Positions 28,071 to 64,000 of a DNA stretch of 64,000 nucleotides are shown here, piece by piece. Both the position numbers and the translations under genes were made by a program. Source of the stretch: Acestrorhynchus altus. Taxonomy: Eukaryota > Chordata > Actinopteri > Characiformes > Acestrorhynchidae. The first letter of the stretch is position 1. Each line of letters begins with the position of its first letter. The notes beneath the pieces were generated by a model. The model ran no database searches, was not told the DNA's origin, and was given only the letters and a program-made list of their open reading frames with translations. The DNA is taken from positions 6,502,115 through 6,566,114 of the forward strand of contig CM067503.1 of the NCBI GenBank assembly GCA_034509495.1. Direction: 5' to 3'.

Positions 28071-28989
28071 CACAAATCAGCAGTGAGAGGGTGTCTGAAT
28101 GGGCTTTGACCATAGTTCTAGCATTAGCCTTAGATTTCCAACGTTCAGGACGCTACAGTCAGATTCAAGGGGTTGCCAGCTCTCCCTGAGGCACCCAGTA
28201 CTGTCTACTTTAGAAAACAGAATATTTATAATATATATTTTTAAAATATCTTACTAACATATTTCTCATCATAACACATGTTCCTAAGAAATGGAAACAC
28301 AATCTGTTATTTGGTACTACATGGGGTTCTGTGGTAGCTGAAAAGGGCTCTTTGACCTTAACAATAGTGGAGCTTTTGTGCTGCATCGGTTCTGTACGGT
28401 AGCATTTACAGGATCTGACAAACAACATTAACAACAATTTTAAGTAACCTTGGATGTCCTGACAATCACAATATCTAGCATGTGTTACTGTTTCCTAGTG
28501 TTGACCAAAGCTTAGTTCTAAGAGACTAAGAGTTCTGTCTTTAATAAGGACAGATAATTATGAACCAGTTTTGTAAGTTATTTCTCTTTATTTAAGGAAA
28601 CAGCACTGAATATTAAGTGTAGTTTCCAGTCACTGGACAGACCAAAAACAGTAGTGGAGAAGACCGAAAACAAGCTTTAAAACATGCAGTCTGTACAAAT
28701 GTGTACAATGACATCATGAGCACTCTGAGCTGTTAGGTGTAATTATTAACCACTTTTGGCTGAGCCCACACTGACATCATCTTCACTCTCACGCTACACT
28801 TATACTGATAAACGTATGTAAAATGCAGTCGGGGGCATCAGCAGGACCCCTTTATGCCCCAGTCAATATTGTGTATCAGATACATTCTTTAGAAATCGTT
28901 TCACTGTGAGAACACATCACTCAATAATCATCCTAGACCACACACTTATATACTTTACTTATTACTATTAATTCTAATTCTGTTTTTAT

Positions 28990-29246
28990 GTCTTGCTTTC
29001 TTTGTCCATTTCATTCATTCTTTGTCTTTCTTTACTTCTTTCTTTCATTCTTTTTTCCTTTTTTTCCCTTACTTCATTCATTCATTAGTTCATTCTTTCT
29101 TTCTTTTTCTTTCTATTTATACTTCTTTCTCTTATCTCTATTTCTTTCTTTGTTTATTTACTTATACTCACTCTCTCACTCACTCACTCACTCACTCACT
29201 CACTCACTCTCTCACTCACTCACTCACTCACTCACTCACTCACTCA
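28990..29246. repeat. Pyrimidine-rich tract and (ACTC)n tetranucleotide repeat
   Basis: Imperfect (CTTT)n/(ATTC)n sequence passes into a run of CACT/ACTC tetramers at about 29168-29246. Confidence 0.95.
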
Positions 29247-30379
29247 CCGATAATTCCAGTTGGTCCACAATGTTTTAAATCATTTTTGTAATAGTACACA
29301 TTACCAAATTGTACAAAATATTACAGAATTCAATGCAAGTAAATAAACAGCATACAGAAGAAAAAATAGACAACTAAACTAAATATCAAACTACTAAATA
29401 GGCCTGCTTTTCAAACACACACATATCATTATACATTTTGTTATAACATAAGCTTCATGAGATGCTTTGATTATTAATAATTGTTGCTTTTATGAGGTGT
29501 TCAAAATAGCTGCTATAAACTATTACAAAAAAGATTTGTTTTCAAGATTTGATTTCAAAGAAATGACCAAAGTTCCAAAGTTTCCAAACACTGGAGACAA
29601 TGATAGAGTTCACAAAATGCCTCGAACCCACCACGACCCTGACCATGAAGAAGTGCATCATAAAATCCTAGGAAAAATGTAAAACATCTTTGAACAAACC
29701 TCGCTTCCATTAGAAATCATTAGAAAAGTTATACGTGTGGAAAAAAACAATAGGTAAACACCTTTACATTGATTTCTTTAAACTATTAAAGAAAACTATT
29801 ACTCCTACAGACAATGTTCTCTTATATTTCATATTCATATACTGAGGCAGTATTTCTGGCAGTTGTCTCAGATTATTGCCTCAATAATTTTTCATCTGCA
29901 TGATATTAATATTTCTCTTAAGGACTCAGATAGACTTTTATTACTTATGCAACTTTCCTTACCAGCCACCAGAGGACACTGTTATACAGATAATTGTGCT
30001 TTGGCCACTGAAACATTCTGTAATGAATGATTAATCCAGTGTCCACCAGGTGACCCCAAGAGACGTAGCCAATAAAATGCCCTTGATTTTTGGACACAGA
30101 GATAATTTCCTTCAGTTTTGGGAAACAGCCAGAATCTGCAGCTGAAACATGTGACTGTAATGAGGTTTAATGCTGGACTTTCCTGCTTTTCCTCTGTGAT
30201 TTGGGCCACGTTACCAGATTGGATAGTTCATGGTAAAAAGAAATATCAATGTAAGATACAGTAGGACAGATACCAACATAAAGAGATGGTCCCCTGGAAA
30301 TTCAGATATACTCCAAACACTGGAACTGATCATCAGCATCAACACATTTGGTGAACAAAGTCAAATTCAGAGTCAAAGT

Positions 30380-30525
30380 CAGTTCAGTTTTGGGTTGCTC
30401 AAAGGCACATCATCCGTAAATGTTCAAGAAGCCCCCCCCACATTTCTGCCCACCCAGGGGACTGAACCAGCGACACTTCCAGTCCCAAACCTGCTTTTCT
30501 AATCTTTAGGCCACTGTATGTTTTA
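30380..30525 (-). mobile_element. tRNA-headed SINE fragment
   Basis: On the - strand: a box-A-like CAGTGGCCTAAAGATTAGA, then GGACTGGAAGTGTCGC and box B GGTTCAGTCCC, then CTGGGTGGGCAGAAATG. The spacing and order are those of a tRNA-derived SINE head. Confidence 0.6.
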
Positions 30526-31817
30526 TGCTGATCTCCTTGCTCATCACATTGCATTGAAGCCCATTCTCCATTACTTTCATTTACTACAGTATTGTCGTTT
30601 TTTACTTCAATTTCATAGACCCCAATAGATCCCTGCGAGAACTCCACAAGATATACTAAACCAACAGGTCACCAAATAATTCACAATAGTTTCTGCACAA
30701 TAGGATTAATAACTAATTAATAATAAATCTATGATGTAATGATTTATAGAGCCCATATTACATAAATAAATCTTTTTTTAAATAAGAGGTTCAATGTAGT
30801 ATGGAAGAAATTTTAACATTTCATTATGAAGCATCATCTCTCAAGTTCATACAGTCCATAAATGAGAGTAAACTGAACTGCAGAAAACAATCTGATATGG
30901 ATTTGCTGCTCCTTTGATTTCTATAAAACTGCATATACAGCCCCGCCTACTGACACTGAAGTCATAAGGAGTGTTCCGGCTTTCCGACTGCTCTCTGAAC
31001 GAGGCAGGATACAAGGCAGCCAATCAGGACAGAGCTTGTTTACACGTATCAGTAACAGCTTATTTATTGTAATGTTAAAGATAAATCATATAAAACGTAA
31101 TTAGGTCAACTTTGGTGCATAAAAGTCTCGACGTCAACTTTGAAAATTCAGCATGTGGGCATTTTATGATCTACAGATCACCCAGTGCAGGGTCTTGAAA
31201 CTTATCTTGGACCAAAAAAGCAGGATCATTCTGGATTGTTTGAAGACTGATACCATATAAGTCAACAGAGTTACTATGTTTGGAACAATGTCTTGTACCC
31301 ACATTGGTCCTTTGCAGAGCTAGACACAATATCTTTTGGCACTATCAGCTTTTATCTCCTTTAACACTCTTCAATCTAAAGTAGCGTGAAGCTGCAATTG
31401 TGTTGGTTGGCTTTCCTCGGTGTGAAAACCTACCGAGGTGTAGAGACTGTGTGTGTGGTTGAATCACATTAAGCTTGTCCAGATAATACCAAAATCACAA
31501 AGGCCTGTAAATCCAAGATGGGATTACAAATGTGTCCCTTACTCGTCCAGCTGAGCAGACTGGTCAACATGAACAAAGCCTAGGCAACATGGTTTTCAAT
31601 ATCAGGACGCAAAGTGTGGGGCTTCAGCCTGGACACTACCGAGTATTATCTGCTGTACCATCAGGTCTTAGACATATTCTGCAACATTTCTTCCAGTGAC
31701 TGTAGAAAACACGGACAGTACAACGTCACTCAAAAGTTAAGCCACCACCTGTCTAATGCCCCTAAACTGTCTTACTATTAACTGTGTAGCTTATTAATCA
31801 CACTGTTTTTGATCATG

Positions 31818-32170
31818 TCATGTGGCGATGGTAGCTGCCAGGTTCTACCCGTATGAGCTTTGTCATGTGGGCTTTTACTTTTGTGTGTTCTTGCCTCAGT
31901 CAAGTTGTTTTGGTTTACCATGTGCCCTTTGGCACATGGCTTTGTTTGTGTTGGCCTTTGTCTTCACCCATTGCCCTGCCTAGTCTTCAGTGTTCCCAGG
32001 TGTTCTGTGTTGTGGTCCTGCACCCTTGTTACCTCTGTCAGGTGTCTTGTCAGCCTGTGTGTGTGTATATATAGTCCTGTGTTTCTTTCTGTCTTTGTCT
32101 GGCTTTGTTGTTATGGTCTATATGCTGTTATGGATTTCTTTGTTCTAGATCATGCCATGACCTTTCTTTT
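31818..32170 (+). mobile_element. Possible LTR-like fragment
   Basis: Contains GTGTATATATAGTCCTGTGTTTC followed by T-rich CTGTCTTTGTCTGGC, resembling the TATA/start region of the solo LTR at 58332-58672 when that element is read on its - strand. Ends and target duplication are not identified. Confidence 0.35.
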
Positions 32171-32588
32171 GTTTATGGTCAGTTGACTTCAGTACCTGAT
32201 GTATACTGGTCATTGTGATCTTTTTACTTGATTTAGCTGGCCAGGTAACATTACCATATTTAGATGTGCTTGATGACACCTTGAAGCTTTCCATCCAATT
32301 GGTTAAAAAAAGGTTACTCGAGGCTTTGTGTATGCAAAGCTCCTTGCTGGTCAAAACCTGTCATTTTAACTATTTGTGATGGCCTCTTTGCTGTCTTGCA
32401 GGGTCAGCATGAGAATAATTAGTGCCAAGAGTAAAAATAAAAATACCTTTATTTGAGTCTATATGTTTCTTTCATTCATCTGTGTTTTTGACGTGTGGGT
32501 GATGGTAATGGTCAAAACTTGAGCTGTACCAAGAGCCCTTCGAGCTTCAAGTACAGCTGGGCTTGACCCACCATCCCTTAAAACATGG

Positions 32589-32870
32589 ATCCAGACTCTT
32601 TTCTGTTCTGGCACCAAAATGGTGGAATGAACTTGGACCCCTGGAGGTCTGAACAGCTGAGTCCCTCACTGTCTTCGTACGCAGACTGAAGACTCATCTG
32701 TTTCAGGAGTATTTAACTCCATAAAGACATTTGTTTCAACAGGATCTAAGCGTGAGGAACCTCTAGATTCTAGCCTCGTCTACTAGCTAAAGATATTCTG
32801 AGTGAACAGCAAAGCACTTTTGTAAGTCGCTCTGGAAAAGGGCGTCAGCTAAATGCCGTAAATGTAAATG
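32589..32870 (+). mobile_element. 5'-truncated L2-type LINE 3' end (copy 2)
   Basis: Nearly identical to 2082-2368 from ATCCAGACTCTTTTCTG to the TGTAAA tail. The coding part is slightly more damaged here around 32635-32645. Its flanks are unrelated to copy 1, so it is an independent insertion. Confidence 0.75.
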
Positions 32871-33217
32871 GTAACAGAGGTTTATTGTGCACTTCATGTG
32901 CAGCTAGGCTTGGTTTGTGATGTAATTGTGATTGTAATGTAAATCATCTTATATCAAAAAACACAAACATTTCACTTACTGGACAAACTGGGTATCCAAT
33001 CAGCTCTGCTTCTGGTCCTTTAATCTGTGCTGTAAACTCTGTAAAGGCTGTCTGGGACAAGGTTGTGTGTTTTCCAAACCAGCATGTTGTCTGGTTCCAC
33101 CTCTCATTTCGTCTGTGGTTGGAAATTTGACATCAAGCCAAACATTTTTGACTTCATTTCTATAAAGGGAATGGAACCACAGCATCGATGCATCGTCTAC
33201 AGTTACTGGTTCCTTCT

Positions 33218-33400
33218 ACAACCCCAATTCTAATGCAGTTGGGACATTGTGTGAAACATACATGAAAACAGAATATGATGATATATCAACCTATATTCAA
33301 TTGAATACAGTACAAAGATGAAATATTTAATATTTAATAGTTCAAATATTCACTCATTTTAAATTTGATGCCTGCAGCACATTCCAAAACGTTAGTTGCA
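33218..33400 (+). repeat. Interspersed repeat fragment (CAACCCCAATTCT...)
   Basis: CAACCCCAATTCTAATGCAGTTGGGACATTGTGT followed in part by AAACAGAATA resembles the end of a common fish DNA element. Recognised by word pattern only. Confidence 0.35.
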
Positions 33401-34934
33401 AAGCCATTTAATTGTTGACCCTATCAATGGCAGAGTGCATGTTCAGTCCCTAGTGATGCAGCCATCCATGTCTGTGAGTCCCAGGGAGTGTAATTAGCCT
33501 TGCACTCTCATCTCTTCTACCTCTCTCCTACCTCTTCCTCTAACACTCAGCAAGATATCAAACCAATGTGGGCGTCTGTTTGCTGATTTAACAGAATTTA
33601 GCAGTTACAATTCTCCTCTGAGCACTTTTGAATGTCTAGTGTTGTGTTGGCAGCAGTTTGAAAAGATGCAGTAGTAGTAGTTAATGTTTTTGGTAGCCTG
33701 TGTGACTGGGGATGAGGCAATGTTAGTAGTTGGGAATTGAGGGAAAAAAATTATTTGTTTTTTTATTTATTTCAAGGACATTTGTTGTCATTATTTTATA
33801 CAATTATCCATTACAAGAAAATGTTTCTCTTTCCATTTCCCAGTTTTGTTAAGCCGAGGTCAAAGCATAGGATCAAATATTCTTCAGCACCGCTGGAGGA
33901 GAGCATGTTAAGGGTTTTGCTCAACATATGGATATTGAGCCTGGATCAATAACCCAGCATCCTAAACACTATATGCAGCACCAGTTTCAAGAGAATGATC
34001 ATTTAAAATAACCAGTAGAGCTCATCTGATCCTCAGAGCATTATATGGGGATGAAAGATGTTTTTTTTCCTAATATCTTTTCATTTCATTCACTTCTAAG
34101 GCAGCTTTCCATTCTGTCTGTCACACTACTAGGGGGTGCACATGACACTGTCACATGGAAACACTATGGTACATTCTGTGCTGCCTTGCTGTGAAATTCT
34201 GACTTAGGGGTATTTCCTAAAGACACCTCAAACTGAATTGCACATCTTTCATGTAATGCATCCACATATAAAGCTCTGGATAAGTAAGTTCATTCAAAGG
34301 ATTCCCGTCAGACGTTGTAAAATTGGCTAAAAGTGGCTATTTTAGAATAATATGAATATATTTAGGTTTAAGTTAATTTTTGAAGTGTATTTAACCTTTT
34401 CTCCTTTTCAAAATGACATCATGTCACTGAGCCATACTGATGCCTTTGGTGAGTCAAACCCAGTACAGTCCACATGCTTCTTTCACATCAGGTGCCAGTT
34501 CTGTATCTCTCTGCTTGCCCAGAAATGTGTGAAAGCGTGTCCTTTAACTGTGCCTCAAAGCATTTTTACTCTTCTTTACTGTAGGGGGAGCCCAGAACCA
34601 AGAAATACTAATAACACTGCTTCAACGGTTGAGTTCATCTGCTTTTTGCTGGTTAATTCATCCTACTGATTCTGAACTGACTAGTTTTTGCACCCTACAT
34701 GAGACACCATAGCAACCATTTGGCCACATCTTAGCAACCACTGAAAACACCATAGTTGAGGATAATGCTACAAGCTTGGCACACCTGTTCTTGGGAAGTT
34801 TCTTCCATTCTACTTTGCAGAACCTCTCAATCTCCATTAGATTGGATGGATCTTTTTCTTTCTCATGGTCTGAGAATCATTTAGGTGTCTTTTGGCAAAC
34901 TCCAGAAGGACTGTCTGGCACATTTCTCAGTTGT

Positions 34935-35195
34935 TCCTGGCTCAGTAGGAAAAAATCTTGGTGTCATAATTGATTCAGATTCATCATTTGACCAACAGAT
35001 AGGACAGCCTTTCTTCATCTTCGTAACATTTCCAAGTTAAAAATGCCCTGTCCTTGTATAATGCTGAAAAACTAGTGCATGCTTTTATCACCTCATGGTT
35101 AGATTATTGCACTGTACTATTGTCAGGTTGTAGGAACCTAAATAGACTTCAGTTAGTTCACAAGGCTGCAGCCAGGGTCCAACTATATCACCTGC
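34935..35195 (+). mobile_element. L2/CR1-type LINE reverse-transcriptase fragment
   Basis: Broken frames encode KNLGVIIDSDSSFDQQ, then YNAEKLVHAFITSWLDYC and NRLQLVHKAAARV. These are in the order of the conserved C-terminal half of L2/CR1 reverse transcriptases. Frameshifts near 35010 break it. It ends against an (ATT)n tract. Confidence 0.75.
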
Positions 35196-35227
35196 TATAT
35201 CACTGCACCATTCTGTGCTTCCTTCCT

Positions 35228-35235
35228 AAACTATA

Positions 35236-35292
<57 letters not shown>
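35228..35292. repeat. (ATT)n microsatellite
   Basis: An ATT trinucleotide run of about 65 bp. Confidence 0.95.
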
Positions 35293-35599
35293 GTCAATGT
35301 TAAAGTTAACTTTGTCACAGGCTTCAGGGAAATGAAGCAACGTGGGTGGGTTGATATTATTATTTTGTGCATAACAATTCAATTCAATGTTATTAAGGTG
35401 TTTATGGATGAAAATGAAAGATTTATGACAAAGAGAGGGAAAAAAATGATAATAAAAAATGATAACATATTTTGTGCTCTATTCTGGACCTACAGGCGTC
35501 CTGACATGACCTATGTCACTACATAGGCACACTATGTAGGAAGCGTGGGGCTGTTTGGGACGCAGCCAGATAATCACTCAATGGGGAAACTCCCTTTGC

Positions 35600-35600
<1 letters not shown>

Positions 35601-35649
<49 letters not shown>
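35601..35649. repeat. (GT)n microsatellite in rundc3b upstream region
   Basis: A 49-bp GT run ending about 150 bp upstream of the rundc3b start codon. Confidence 0.95.
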
Positions 35650-35650
<1 letters not shown>

Positions 35651-35797
35651 GTAGTGCCCGTCTCGGCATGTGATTTGAGCTTCGTTACGCCCCCTGGTGG
35701 TCGTGTGACTCCGTCAGTGTGTGAGCGCTGAGATGCGCTGAACCTGCAGCCGGACGGACTCGGACTCGGAGCCGGACTCGGAGCCGGACTCGGACTC
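35650..35797 (+). promoter_or_regulatory. rundc3b: rundc3b promoter / 5' UTR, CpG-rich
   Basis: GC- and CpG-rich sequence directly before the start codon, with no TATA box. The last ~45 bp are tandem CGGACT/CGGAGC units (GGACTCGGAGCC repeated), giving a structured leader. The transcription start is not resolved. Confidence 0.5.
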
Positions 35798-62415
<26,618 letters not shown>

Positions 62416-63905
62416 GTAAAGTGTTGTGTTTGTGTGTGTGAGTGTGTTCATCTGACAGGACGGGAGCATCATTCCCCACAAAGGAACTGCAGTATCCATT
62501 GCAGAGTATAATGTGATTAAGAGGAGCTGATCATAATCCCCTGAGTGGGTTGGCAGCCAGCTGCACAAATGGCACTGCTATATATAAACACACGGCTGAG
62601 GTAATGATGTGGGATGGTGTTCTGAATCGATCAGGAGGAGACAGGTCATTTTGTATTTATTTTTACGGCGCTTCTGTCATTCCAAAAATGATCTCACCTC
62701 AGCCAGTCTTCTGTAACATAACAATGAAATAATAATAACTATTAATTTACAACCAGCATCTGACCCAAAAAGGCTTTTATAGAGTTAACCCAGACGCACA
62801 TGACAGCCATAACGATGGGTTGAACCAACCCGTCTGAAAATGAAATGTATGTGAGGCCTTTTAAATAGAGATTGGCAAGAGAGTTCCTGCAATATAGGAA
62901 TGTAGACAAAATTTTATCAGCTCCATTGATCATATAGGAGCACTTTGTAGTTCTATAATTACAGACTGTAGTCCATCTGTTTCTCTGCATGCTTTATTAT
63001 CCTCTGTTCGCCCTGTTCTTCAATGATCGGGACCCCACAGGACCACCACAGAGCAAGAATAATGTGGCTGGGGGGTCATTCTCAGTAGTGCAGTGACATT
63101 GACACTGCGGTTCTGACTATTAAAGAACGGGAATGAACTACATTCACGAGGCTCTTTACTTGCCGAAGCAAAAAAGATGTTAGAATGTTAGAGTTAGAAT
63201 TCCCTAGAGCATCTAGACTTCAATCTTTGGTTATATTAAACTGCTTATCACACACCTTATCAGAAGTGTTCATCGCTGCAGTGCCGGCTGCACGTGACTT
63301 ATTATCCAATTAAAACTCTGAAAGAGCAGTCAGATAACCAAATTAATTCTGTTTCAGAGTGGTGGGATGTTTATCTCTGTGCACTCCTGTAACCCATTAA
63401 AGCCTTAAACCTTAAAGTGTACCATATTTGATATATTTATGACAACTGAAAAGTGTTTGAGACCTCTGTTACATCAGTGGAGTAATAATGAATTATCTTA
63501 AATACCTATTGATCAATATATAAATAATAAAAGTATATATAATTACATAAATGTGATTATATTAGATGTTTTCTGCTCCCTGGTGGATTCTATACATACA
63601 GATTAAAAAGTTTAAAACGTATTTGAGTAAACCTTTAAAGTCAACTCAGAGTATAAGGGGTTGTAGAGTTTAATGTTCTATTAATGTCTTTTAGTAAGTT
63701 TAAAAATAGCTGCTGTGAGCAGTAAATTCTGGATGTATAAAATACAGTGGTGCTTAAATGTTTATCGGCCCTATAGAATTTTTTACATTTCTGCATGAAT
63801 ATGTTATGAAACTTCTATTGCTCATTTATTTATTCAAGACAATGATACATATGTTACATATCTGTGATTGGCAAAAGTATGTGAGCCATTGATTTCACTG
63901 TCTGC
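62416..63905. other. rundc3b intron after exon 10
   Basis: AT-rich intronic sequence. No exon or named element seen before the LINE tail at the right edge. Confidence 0.5.
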
Positions 63906-63906
63906 T

Positions 63907-64000
63907 ATTTACATTTACATTTATGGCATTTGGCAAACTCTCTTATCCAGAGCGACTTACAAAAGTGCTTCGCTGTTCACTCAGAAAGTATTCATGACTA
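63907..64000 (-). mobile_element. L2-type LINE 3' tail, cut by the window edge
   Basis: Reverse-strand copy of the tail seen at 2320-2368 and 32820-32870: TTTACATTTACAT repeats, then a diverged GCATTTGGCAAACTCTCTTA and CCAGAGCGACTTACAAAAGT. It continues beyond the window. Confidence 0.7.

Noticed and set aside
27741..28073. 110-codon - strand ORF
   Set aside because: It runs through a tRNA-headed SINE. Open by chance.
34935..35236. Functional reverse transcriptase
   Set aside because: Only a fragment, with frame breaks and truncated into an (ATT)n run.
24083..35700. A second ABCB gene or remnant next to abcb4
   Set aside because: No Walker, signature or membrane-segment exons were found on either strand in this interval.

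Overview
The window is vertebrate nuclear DNA: short exons with GT-AG introns, (CA)n microsatellites, and many interspersed repeats of teleost type. The repeat mix (L2-type LINE tails, tRNA-headed SINEs, short inverted-repeat elements) and the protein sequences point to a bony fish, probably an otophysan; the species placement is inference. There are no prokaryotic features.

Three protein-coding genes could be rebuilt exon by exon, with reading frames closing across every junction. (1) 1-3486, + strand: the last five exons of crot, peroxisomal carnitine O-octanoyltransferase, ending in the peroxisome-targeting-like tripeptide SQL. (2) 7292-23487, - strand: a complete P-glycoprotein gene, abcb4/abcb1-like, with 27 coding exons summing to 1277 residues. 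Non-coding 5' exons and a TATA box lie near 24.0 kb. (3) 35798-62415, + strand: the first ten coding exons of rundc3b (398 codons), running off the right edge. This is the order found in mammals (CROT-ABCB4-ABCB1-RUNDC3B), except that one ABCB gene stands where mammals have two. crot and abcb4 converge tail to tail. abcb4 and rundc3b diverge across about 11.7 kb.

The crot-abcb4 gap (3.5-6.5 kb) holds 3' UTR sequence, polyadenylation signals and two repeat fragments. The abcb4-rundc3b gap (24.1-35.7 kb) holds no supported gene but has a hAT-like element with a target duplication, two SINEs, L2 LINE fragments, an LTR-like stretch and several simple repeats. rundc3b intron 1 (35.9-48.2 kb) is full of repeats. 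Near its 5' end are a CRE and an octamer motif, a 540-bp purine tract that gives a spurious acidic ORF, and a 41-bp minisatellite. A solo LTR with a perfect 5-bp target duplication sits in rundc3b intron 8 at 58.3-58.7 kb.

The genes act separately: peroxisomal acyl-carnitine export (crot), ATP-driven membrane efflux (abcb4), and a RUN-domain adaptor thought to act in small-GTPase signalling or trafficking (rundc3b). I see no new multigene system. The most notable points are a forced GC-AG intron in rundc3b, an abcb4 splice donor embedded in a CA repeat, the single-copy ABCB arrangement, and departures from the usual motifs in abcb4 (MSGGQ) and crot (SSS, SQL).
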